NCBI GenBank assembly: GCA_022266195.1
Contig: WHVY01000001.1
Span: 14,570,001 to 14,634,000 of the forward strand
DNA from: Tetranychus cinnabarinus
Lineage: Eukaryota > Arthropoda > Arachnida > Trombidiformes > Tetranychidae
Reading direction: 5' to 3'
DNA length: 64,000 nt
Position 1 is the stretch's first letter. Every line of letters starts with the position of its first letter. Below the pieces are notes generated by a model, which saw only the letters and a list, made by a program, of their open reading frames with translations, was not told the origin of the DNA and made no database searches. A program made the translations under genes and the position numbers. Shown here piece after piece: positions 54,432 to 64,000 of this stretch.

Positions 54432-54692
54432 GAATAAATATGATGTTCCAAAGTATAATGTACTGTTGCTCATAATTTGAAATGAACAGGCAACATTGAA
54501 TTGATGAATAAAATTTATTAGAAATTATATCAAAAATGCCAGCATGTTAATGCAGAGGTTAACAAAGACTTCTGGGCGTTTGGTTTTCAATGGGTGCATT
54601 TACACTCAACTAAATAGACTCAAATAGCTTGAAAATCAAATATAATTAACATGGCTATATCTTGGGCTCGAGCACCGCAACCTTACTTTTAC
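54432..54692. other. Displaced 3' region of J-domain gene 1
   Basis: Begins GAATAAATATGATG, which lines up with the end of the paralogue (aaataaatacaatgttc). It is therefore the original stop codon and 3' UTR of the gene at 42438, cut off by the retroelement. Confidence 0.8.
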
Positions 54693-54795
54693 AGTGTTCT
54701 GAACTGACTTTTATTACCGTCAAATGATGAAAGGAGTCAAAAATTTCAGACCAGCAATAATTATCAAATTATTGCCCCACTTGCTGGTTGAAATA
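54693..54795 (+). pseudogene. Lysosomal alpha-mannosidase fragment
   Basis: About 100 bp match the functional gene at 37670-37775, including cgtcaaatgatgaaa and the segment encoding GRQMMKRVKDFRP, with substitutions and frame breaks. An isolated relic, with no flanking mannosidase sequence recognised. Confidence 0.7.
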
Positions 54796-55336
54796 CTTGT
54801 GTGTAATACTTCTATGGTCAAATCCCTGAATAACAATAAGTTTCCTAATATTTTGCATAAAATTACATGATCATGGTAAATAAGTTAACATAATAAAGTG
54901 AAACTGAAATGAGATAGAGATTTAAACATTGTATGATTTTGAAAGAAATTTCTGATTCAATTAGCTCCTCAACTAGATGCAAATAGCGATAAATTTAATC
55001 TGAATTATAAATGCAGCCTAAAAACAAGGAAAACATGAGATATTTAATGTTCATTTTGTACTATGAATCTAAATCTTGATCATGTCTCTCAATCATTTCA
55101 ACCTCTGATTAAAACCATCTAAAAATCAAAACAATCATGAGGTTAGGTTTACATGACTGCCGCTAGTCATCCAATCGATAACAAAAGGAGCATGAACATT
55201 CCAATATCATCATGAACATCGTAATATTTTGTTCAAAATTTATTCTTTAAATTTAAGCATCAAATTGATTAAATCATTTGTTTGTTTTCCTTTGATAATT
55301 GTGTCAAATTTTTGTTGTCTGTAAATCATTTCAATA
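54796..55336. other. Upstream of J-domain gene 2
   Basis: No gene. The block ctagtcatccaatcgataac (about 55164) matches the promoter region of J-domain gene 1 but lacks its TATAAAA. Confidence 0.5.
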
Positions 55337-55684
55337 ATGTCCAAAGATTGCTACAAAACTCTAGGAATATCCAAGGATGCAAGTATTAGTGAAATTACAA
55401 AGGCTTACAGAGAGTTGGCTCTCAAATATCACCCTGATAAGAACAACGAACCTGGTGCTGAGGCCAAATTCAAAGAGATATCCATTGCTTACAAAGCTCT
55501 AATGGATGACAAGGCTCGTGAGATGCCACACGCTATGCAAACTGAAGATGTTTTCGAGCCAGACATAACTGCATTACTTATAGCTGCTGGAATCACAATT
55601 GCAGCTGGATCTGCATTTTTTGTAGCCAATAAATATTTCCATCGTAATGATGATAAAAACGAAAAGAAGGGTCACCAAAAATAA
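55337..55684 (+). CDS. Membrane-anchored J-domain protein 2
   Basis: 115 aa paralogue of the protein at 42438, with a J domain (HPD at 32-34), the shared DMPQAMQT/EMPHAMQT linker, a hydrophobic segment (about 78-97) and a Lys/Asp-rich tail. The pair arose by tandem duplication; without the retroelement the two genes would be about 1.3 kb apart. It likely works with a cytosolic Hsp70 at a membrane. Which membrane cannot be told. Confidence 0.9.
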   Translation: MSKDCYKTLGISKDASISEITKAYRELALKYHPDKNNEPGAEAKFKEISIAYKALMDDKAREMPHAMQTEDVFEPDITALLIAAGITIAAGSAFFVANKYFHRNDDKNEKKGHQK

Positions 55685-57928
55685 ATACAATGTTCTGAAA
55701 TATAATGTACTCTTGCTTGTAATTGAATCTGTAACATTTATTCCTCGAATAAAAAACATTGATTTAGAAATTTTCTGTCTCCTATTATCTCTCAGTTTCT
55801 CGAAAAAATCCTTTTTGGGACGATTTCCTAGTCTGTATTTTATCTTCTGTAACATCTTTATTTTAGCCATAAATTTCATGGTCGATAAACTGTAACAATT
55901 TAATGTTGAAAAAGGTTTGAGGAAATATATGATTACTGGTTACCAAAACATTTGTTCATAAATTGAACTACAGTAGAGCACCAGTAAATTATTCAACAGT
56001 CCCTCAAACCCTTTGTTTACATGTTTTATGGTGAAAGTTTTACATTGAAATCGTAAAGATATCATCAAGAAAATTGAATAAAACGTAAAAATTCAACTTA
56101 ATTAACAACTTGGAGCATGATAATGTTAATTTGTAAACTGTTTCCATCAATTAATTCAAATTGGTTGATCAATTTTCACCCAATGGATAACACTTGCTCG
56201 GAAGTTAAGCTATTTCAACTTATTTCACTGTTAATAAGGTTCATTGTTAGGTATTACCGGCAGTTAGTAGGCAATATTACAGTTAGATTACACCTTCAGG
56301 TTACACCAACCACATTAGAAACAATCCGAGTGAGGCACAAACAAATAAATAACAATTATTGTCTAATATTTTGTATAAAATGGCATGATGATGATAAATA
56401 AGGAAACAGAATAAGGTGAAAATTTGGTGAGAATTAAGCTGAATTCAAATGTCACATGGAATAGTAGTAAGTAACGGTCAAAAACACTAAAAACCAGACG
56501 TATGATACATTTGATGTTCATAAAACCTAATTTTAGGAGATAAGGTTGCCATAGCGAGATAAGTTAAATAATCTTTATTGTTAATAAACTGGTTTTTAGG
56601 TAGCAATTTGGGCAACATTTAGGTAAACTTCCCAGTTTACTATGAATCTACATTTATGATCATTTCTATGATAACCTCTTTCTCATCTGAGCCTACTTGA
56701 ACTCTCATCGCATATCCCCAACTCGAGTACACGTTTTTATGCAGCACAAGCGTCCGTCACTGCCACCGACTACCTGGAATTGTTTCTCAGCGAGGACTTA
56801 TCTTTGAATTAATTTTTAGGTGAAATTTGCGCGAAAGTAATTGTAAATTACTTATCATGTGTTAATTGTTGTAAATCGACAAATTTCGACATTGACAATC
56901 AATCGAATCAAAAATTAAACTTTTTTCAATTCGAATCATTATCTCATCTTTAAGCAGAAGGGAAACACTAACAGTGAAATATTATAATAATAACATGTAA
57001 CATGAATGTAATGCAACGAGTTTCTTGACTTAGAATTGAATTATCACAATAACCATTAATATTGAAATATCAAATGCTTTTAATTGATTTAATTAGATCA
57101 TTCGAATTGCACAAAATCCAATCGACAAAGCATGGCGAGTCAGTTGCTTAATAGAAAGCTTTTCATTTCATTTTGTTTCAAAAAATGGTGGATCAACAAT
57201 GAGTTTTGATCGTTTTCAATATTTTAATAAACCAAATCAGAATCAAATTTGATAAGTTATTGATTGATATAAAAAGTCTTAATAGTGTTAGAGACTCAAG
57301 CAAATGATTCGTCTTGATTCCCAAGCAAAAATTATTGAATTTAGAGATCAAAATTGTTACTTACGGCCATTTAACAATTTAAATGTGTCAAATTATCAAT
57401 CAAAATCTGTTAATTTTTCAAATTATCGCAATAAAACTCGAAAAAGTGACTTTTCAAATCAATTTTCCACTCTTAATTGAACCCTTTGAGCTTGCTAACA
57501 AAAAAGGCCGATTCAAATCAAATTTCATCGGTAAGATTTAATCAGTGTAAAATGAATAAAAATTATGAGATTGGATTGCCATTTGATGAGGCTTGATTAC
57601 TTCAGTGGAATCAACAGTTGATTCTAAACTCTAGAAATTTGATTCCAGAGCTTGATGTACCAAGTAAGGTTAACAATTAAATGTTTGATCAAATATTGCA
57701 AACAATCCTGGAGATGATAAGGTTAATGAAGAAGAAGAAGAAAGTTGTAAGAAAAAGATTCATCCCTTTCTCGAGTTTCTCCTCCCTTTTACTTTCTCAT
57801 CATCAACATGATCATCATTTCCATCTGTTGAATTTGAGTTTACTTTTGAATCAGTTTCACTTTTATTCTTGAACTAATTGAGACAACATTTATCATTTTA
57901 TTGCTACAGTTGCCGACTATCCATAGAA
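55685..57928. other. Intergenic; dispersed repeat with empty MITE site
   Basis: No gene seen. From 56522 to about 56700 the sequence is a diverged copy of 40042-40109 plus 40446-40570, without the MITE. The rest is AT-rich upstream sequence of the SLC22-type gene. Confidence 0.6.
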
Positions 57929-60900
57929 ATGGGTGAAAATACGAAAGAGTCAAATTCACTGATTAATGGTAAATGTGAAAGTAAATCTGGTCAACTGACC
58001 TTAGAGGAAGTTTTGACCAAATATGTTGGTTCTTTTGGTTCATTTCAAAAACTGTTAACTCTTTACATTGCCCTGTTCATTGGACCCATAACTTCAATGA
58101 ATATGATCTCACAATTTTTGATCCTGTTAATTCCTCCTCACCAATGTGATCTATCAACAATCAATCAAACAACACCACTGTTAATCAACTCAATAGACAG
58201 TCCATCACCAATTGAACCAATCCAATTAGTCCATCAATATGAAGGTTCCTGTTCAATTAAACGTTACATCGACTCAGCACCAAACTTGACCGATTCATTG
58301 CCCTGTCCAAAAGGCTGGGAATACGATCACAACCTGATTTACCCAACACTCGTTTCAGAGGTAAGCTGTCCATCAACACTTAACCTTTAACTCCTCGGTT
58401 AACCAGTAAATTCATCAAAAGTTTAAGATTCAATTTTGATAATCAGTTTAATGTTAAGACAATTCATTGTGTACTTGAATGGCCTTGGTTGAAATAATTA
58501 CACCGAGAAAAGCATGAGGACATGAAAAAAGAAGTCAGACGAGCTTTACGTTGAGAAATTGCTCTCATTCAGATCCTAAGATTTCCTTTATTCTCGTTGA
58601 TTAATCGTGCAAATCACGCAACCAGTGAGTGGTACAGTCCAAGTATCAATACTCTGAATAAATCATCAAAACTTCATTACACTCTTTTATTATTATGATA
58701 ACAAATGTCATAATCTAATGACAGTCAGTTTATATAATATAAAAGTGATATTGTTTGGGTTTTGATTATGTTTAAGAAGCATTCAGTTAAATTAAATCGT
58801 TACTGATCAAAATTGGATGATCGGGTGCAAGTTTAGAGCGATATTGAAATTGTTGACTTGAAAAGGACTTTTACAGGTTTATCAATTGTTATGATATAAT
58901 TTAACATCAAATAGTTAACTGATCTAGTTCACATAATTGTCCTATTTACTGTTGGCTCTTGAAGATTGAGCACAACTTTTTGAGATCAGTTAATTATGAG
59001 ATAATTCACAATGGATATCACTCTGAACTTCAAACAGTGACTTCAAGACTTGAATCAACACAAAGTTTATCTGTTTTATTAATCACAAGTTACTCGATTA
59101 AAATAGGTCAATTACATATTCCTCGTCTATTACAATCAAATCTCATCTTTCAACAGTTTATTTATATTAGCTTCTGTCCATATTAGGATGGATTAAGGGA
59201 TTTCAATGTTTGGTCAAAATTCAAGGTTTCATTGATTCCTTTGTTAATTTAACAGTTTACCAATTCATGTTGAGTTAATTAGAAAGATGATTATCATTGA
59301 AAAAGGATTAAAATATTAATTCCGTCCTTCAAATTGTTGCTATATTTTTGGCTTCAATTTGATTCTTTGAAACTATTTTTAGCAAAAGCAGGTTAAGTCT
59401 GTTCAAAGGTCTGCAAGGTTTTGTTATTGATTGCAATTTGTTTCACTTTCAACAATTAATTAACAGTTAAATCTTCATTTACTCATCAAACGTTTAATAT
59501 TAAACTAATTTTGATTAATTGTTCACGCAATTGATGACTTTCTGTTCAATTTAAATTTAAATTAGACTTCAGTTTTGACACGAACCTTGTCATTTTATGA
59601 AGCGCCAGAAATATATTTTCATCAAACAACAACATTCTTGCTCTTATTGAAAATTGTCAGCAATTTAGATTAATTGTCATTCATTACTTGTCATTTTTCA
59701 TCATTTATTAATGGTTTATCCCATCATTATGGTTAATTTAATTACAGCAAAATTGGGTTTGCAATGAAAGATGGAAAGCGCTTTTACCTCACTCAATCTA
59801 TTGGGCTGGAGCGACACTCGGATGCTTTGTTTTTGGTACCTTTTCTGATATGTAAGTATTGTAGCATTGTAATACTAACAAGTATTAATAATAGTACTAG
59901 TACAAATACTAATACTAGTTTTAGTAGCAATAATAGTTTATTGTTACTGAAAAGACACAACTAACACGATTGTAACAATCATTCAAAAACACTGCAAAAC
60001 AAATGGATAAAAACGGATAAAAATGAATTTCTGTTTGATTTAGACTTTGTCAGTTTGTGGAAGTATGAAGACTGGATCCTTTGGTGCAATTTAAAGCTTT
60101 CTCTGATTGATAGTTTTCTAGAAAATCGCGTTCAAAGTTGAAACTGCGATCGCTTTTCGTACCATTACAGAAGCAGATTTTTTCGTGAAACTTATTTTGG
60201 TTAGTTTAAACTTGAAGCTCAACTAGAAAATGAACTTATTTTAAGAAATGGAATTTTCCGTTTCCGTACAACTTCGATTTTTCGATTTCCATTTGAACTG
60301 ACCTTTTTCAGCGACCGAAAGAGTTAGTGAGCTAAAACTTTTAAACTGTCCATAAAAATTGATGGATCAGATCATGGATTGAATAGTTTTTCCAATCAAT
60401 CCACAGTTCTCCTGATTTTTGGCCATTGGCCTTAAAACTTTGAACCGAAATATTTCGAGAATCGCAGCATCTACAATCATCTTTCTTTGCTCAAACATTA
60501 GATTTTATTGAAGTCTATAATATAATGGAATATTATATTATTTGAGATTCTACAAAAAGAGTTATAGCATTGTATTGTTATGTTACCAGATTTTAGTTTT
60601 GGTCGATAAAGTTATTTGGGTACTCAAACGCGAATCGTGTTTATTAGAAGGTTATTCATTAATCAATGTATTATTTCATATTATATTATAGCCCATAATA
60701 AAATCTAAGGTTGTGTCGAAGAATGCTGCTTGTAGGTGCTATCATTCTCGAAATATTTAGGTTCAAAGTTTTAAGGCCAATGGCCAAAATTAAGAGAACT
60801 GTAGATTAATTGAAAAAAATATTCAATCCATGATGTGATCCATCAATTTTTATGTACAGTTTGTAAGTTTCAGCTCTCTAACTTTATCCGTCATCGAAAA

Positions 60901-62616
60901 AAGTCAGTTCAAATGGAAATCGAAAAATCGAAGCTGTACGGAAACGGAAAATTATATTTCTTAAAATAAGTCCATTTTCTAGTTAAGCATCAAATGTAAC
61001 ATACGCGAAATGAGTTTCACGAAAAAGTCTGCTTCTGTAATGGTACAAAAAGCGATCGAAGTTTTAACTTTGAACGCGATTTTCTAAAAAACTATTGATC
61101 TGAGAATGCTTTAAATTGTACGAAAAGGCTCAGTTTTTATTTCTCTACAAACATACAAAGTCAAAATTCGAAAGAAATTCATTTTTACCCGTTTTTACCC
61201 ATTTGTTTTGTAGTACTTGTTTCAATTTGTGTCAATTTGTTCATAAATGCTACAAATGTGTCTTTTTAGCAACAAATGTAGCTTATTAGTGAAATTATTG
61301 ACCAAACTAAATTGTATTCCTTGTTTCATTGATAGTTTTGGCCGAGTTCCGACTACAATGGCTATTTTCACCCTCGCTGGACTTTCTGGCTTAGCTGGAG
61401 TCTTCTTTTCTCATGACTTTACTCTGTTTGTCTTGAGTCGAGGTTTAATGGGCTTTGCATTTACTGGTTCTGTTACTTTGGTTTTAGGTAAACTACCAAG
61501 TCATTTTTGATTAATATTTGCATCATTTACAAACTAACTTTTATAATTGTTTATTTAGTCATTGAATTTGTTGGTCTTCGCAATCGTCTTCTTGTATCAA
61601 CTGCTTTTGTCGCTTCCCATTCAATAACAAGCGCTCTTTGGTCAGCCTTTGCCTATTACATTGCGAATTGGAAGCTTTTATTGATCTTAAGCTCATCGGC
61701 ACAGTTTTTGATTCCAATAATTTCAATGTAAGTGATTTCTCGTTGAATCGAAACAATAATATTGATCTTTTTAACTGTTCAGATTTACTCCAGAGTCAGT
61801 TCGATGGTTATATTCAAAGGGAAAGGTTGAAAAGGGAAGTAAAGTCCTTACATCTGTTGCTCGGTTTAATGGTAAACAAGTTCCAGAAGATGTTCTTGAT
61901 TCCATAATAATAAGGAAACCGGCTCCATTCCAATTAAAAGAGTTTCTAAACTATCCAAGACTTTGTCGAAACTTCATGTTCGCTGGAATCTTGAGTATTC
62001 TCAATGGCATCTCATTCATTGGAACCAATTTATATGCAGCAGTGTTACTTAAAAATCCTTTTCTAGTTCTATCCTTGAATGCATTTATCGACGCAATCGC
62101 TTGTTTAGTTTCCAAGAATCTTGCTGATCGTTACGGACGAAAGCGAATCATGCTGATCAATATTTACTTATCCTTCATCATCTATGAATCAGCTAATTTA
62201 CTAGACAGGAGTAAGTAAATTTAAGGTTAACATTTGTTGACAGATTAACTCATCAGAGTCTTTTATTTACTCGACTTACAGATTCCATCCAATTTATGGT
62301 GATATTTTACATTGGACGATTCACGGCAGCAAACACATTCAACATACTTTACCTTTATGTGGCTGAAATTGTACCAACATTTTTCCGAAGTCGAGCCGTT
62401 TCAACTAGACTTTGTTTGAATAACTTTGGAGCGTTTATTGCTCCTTTCGTGATAAGTTTACATTCATATGGATCATATATTCCGTTGACAGTTATTGGAC
62501 TTACTTCAGCGGTTTCGGGTCTTTTAGTCTTATTTTTACCAGAGACGCTCGGCGTTCCCCTTCCTGAAACTTGTGCAGAAGCTGATAAACTGGGCTCGAA
62601 TCAGGACAAGAAATGA
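57929..62616 (+). CDS. SLC22-type organic cation/carnitine transporter
   Basis: Six exons (57929-58360, 59748-59851, 61336-61487, 61559-61727, 61783-62210, 62282-62616) join in frame to 539 aa. Twelve-helix MFS layout, with a large glycosylated loop after TM1. The family motif SDIFGRVP follows TM2, and FTPESVRWLYSKGK marks the TM6-TM7 loop. The C-terminal FLPETLGVPLPET matches the SLC22 LPET(K/R)GxPLP(E/D)T signature. SLC22 members move organic cations, anions or carnitine across the plasma membrane; the substrate is not readable here. The start at 57929 (aaATGG) follows non-ATG frame. Intron 2 contains a foldback element. Confidence 0.88.
58361..59747. other. Intron 1 of the SLC22-type gene
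   Basis: GTAAGC...TTACAG intron of 1.39 kb with no recognisable insert or nested gene. Confidence 0.5.
59995..61210. mobile_element. Foldback-type element in SLC22 intron 2
   Basis: Arms of about 480 bp (59995-60480 and 60730-61210) are inverted and imperfect, with outermost ends CAAAACAAATGG and CCATTTGTTTTG. The middle about 250 bp is unrelated AT-rich sequence. No transposase and no clear target duplication. The arms are well diverged, so the insertion is old compared with the retroelement. Confidence 0.8.
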
Positions 62617-63015
62617 AGATACATTCTGATATATTTTGATATCACACGAAGCACTTCACTCAATCATGTATTTTTCAAACATTGAGTGAACTGTTTTAAT
62701 GGCCAAATGAACATTAAAAATAAATAACAAGAGAGCATTTGTAATGTAATTTGATTGTGGATTTTATTGGATGCAAATCATTGTAAATTGAGAAGCATCT
62801 ATCTAACAGTTGAGAAAACAATCGCAAACAGAAATTCAGTTTATTGGTAATATTTATTAAGAGCTTAAGGAGATTTTACAGACGAAATACAGAAGCAAAG
62901 CAAGAATATTATTGTTTCATTCAACTATTTTGTTACATTGTAACTTTAACCCTTGAACTAATAACACCTTTTGCATAGTTAGGGACAAATAAGTTCAAGC
63001 AATGATTTGATAAAA
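62617..63015. other. Convergent 3' regions of SLC22-type and DCXR genes
   Basis: Contains AATAAA-type signals on both strands (for example near 62719) and no further gene. Confidence 0.4.
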
Positions 63016-63994
63016 TTAACAAGCTGTAAATCCTCCATCAACGGGTAAAATAACACCGTTGATCATGGCTGATCTATCACTGAGAAGATAAACAATTGTG
63101 TCAACAACATCGTCAACATCAGCGAATCTCCTCAGAGGAATCTTCTCCATCATCCATTGACGTTTAGCTGGATCGGCCCATCCTCTTTTACCCATATCAG
63201 TTTCAACGACAGTCGGGTTAACTGAATTACATCTTATATTGAAGGGACCCAATTCAAGGGCAGAAACTCGAGTGATTTGATCAACAGCGCCTTTTGATGC
63301 ACAGTAAGCTACATGATCTTGTAGAGCAACCATTCCAGCCTGACTCGAAACGTTCACAATAGATCCTGGCTTACCAGCAGCCTTTAACTTTTTAATCACT
63401 TCTTGGGTAACATTGATGATCGATTTGACATTGATGTCAAAATGTCTAAATAAACACAATACACATTACGATAAGAATTAGTTCAACTTTTGGTGAATAT
63501 GCATTGGAAATTACCAGAAATAAGAGTTACTTACAAATTGCACGTCTTCTCATCAACTTCACCGATGGGATCGAGTTTAGCATAAGCAGCATTATTGACC
63601 AGCAAATCAATTGTTTCCAATGAAGATACAGCTTTTCGAGTTTCTTCCCAATTTGCTAGATCACATTGTACAACTTCAACCTCAGGAATCTATTAGAAGT
63701 ACATTTATTAAGGTTAAATGGTCACTATCAGGTCATCTAATAACAATATAAATCCAAATAAATATTTTAAAAACTAACCTCTGCTTTGAGTGTATCAAGG
63801 TTTTCCTTGGTTTTACTTAAGGCAACAACATGGGCTCCAAGTTTAACCAGTCTTTTCACAGTGTCTCGACCAATTCCTGGTTAAATCAATACAAAACATT
63901 AATATGAATACAAATCAAATTGATTGACAGTTGACTTCTTACCTCTTCCTGCTCCAGTGACAAGAGCACGTTTCCCTTTGAATGAAATGTCCAT
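63016..63994 (-). CDS. DCXR: L-xylulose reductase / dicarbonyl reductase (SDR)
   Basis: Four exons (63994-63943, 63876-63779, 63689-63535, 63445-63016) join in frame to 244 aa, exactly the length of human DCXR. Motifs: TGAGRGIGRDT (NADPH-binding Gly-rich loop), NNAA, the catalytic Ser in VNVSSQ, YCASK (Tyr and Lys), NPTVVETDMG and the C-terminal PVDGGFTAC. A classical short-chain dehydrogenase that reduces L-xylulose and other dicarbonyls with NADPH. The start codon is 6 bp from the window edge, so the promoter is outside. Confidence 0.95.
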
Positions 63995-64000
63995 GGTTTT

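Noticed and set aside
57681..57872. 63-codon frame before the SLC22-type gene
   Set aside because: Lys/Ser/His low-complexity sequence without support; probably 5' UTR.

Overview
The window is nuclear DNA of an animal. It is AT-rich, its genes are sparse with short GT-AG introns, and its protein content is arthropod-like. A spider mite or close acariform relative is my best guess. The main hints are an HR96-type nuclear receptor that has a ligand-binding domain but no DNA-binding domain, few introns per gene, and a selenoprotein-T homologue with Cys in place of Sec. The taxon is inferred, not shown.

Layout. 0-7.2 kb: a HEXIM-like C-terminal exon, a perfect 103-bp inverted repeat, and a 1.48-kb inverted duplication. 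Each arm of the duplication carries a two-exon UQCC3-like gene, and the arms flank a short Dlg-type MAGUK (PDZ-SH3-GUK). 9-15 kb: COG2, the 3' end of an unrecognised spliced gene, and MEA1. 15.6-25.5 kb: a direct duplication of an MFSD4B/NaGLT1-like transporter (first copy intact, second frameshifted) enclosing the HR96-like LBD-only gene. 26.9-39.7 kb: SELENOT-like, RPS23, AASS, lysosomal alpha-mannosidase and a small two-TM protein. 40-42.4 kb: a TA-target MITE and a UMP synthase fragment. 42.4-55.7 kb: two J-domain paralogues separated by an apparently very young LTR retroelement. 57.9-64 kb: an SLC22-type transporter with a 1.2-kb foldback element in an intron, then L-xylulose reductase.

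The most remarkable object is the 11.6-kb LTR element at 42799-54431. Its two 764-bp LTRs look identical and it has a 4-bp target duplication. It encodes a small TM protein, one continuous 2144-codon gag-pol-env frame, and a 403-aa ORF immediately after a strong splice-acceptor sequence. That last ORF combines two CCHC zinc knuckles with a DEDDh (REXO4/ISG20-type) 3'-5' exonuclease domain in which all five catalytic positions are present. The element also carries more than a dozen copies of a small hairpin whose loop (GGTGATT) is conserved while the stem sequence changes in a compensatory way. The copies sit in the leader, inside the coding frame, and as a six-fold array just before the exonuclease ORF. 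This looks like an RNA recognition system belonging to the element. The element inserted inside the stop codon of a J-domain gene, and its own first bases now supply the stop.

The host genes are mostly housekeeping genes without operon logic: Golgi tethering, translation, lysine catabolism, lysosomal glycan degradation, sugar and organic-ion transport, and ER redox. Gene boundaries were read by eye from splice motifs and reading-frame continuity. No alignments or searches were run.
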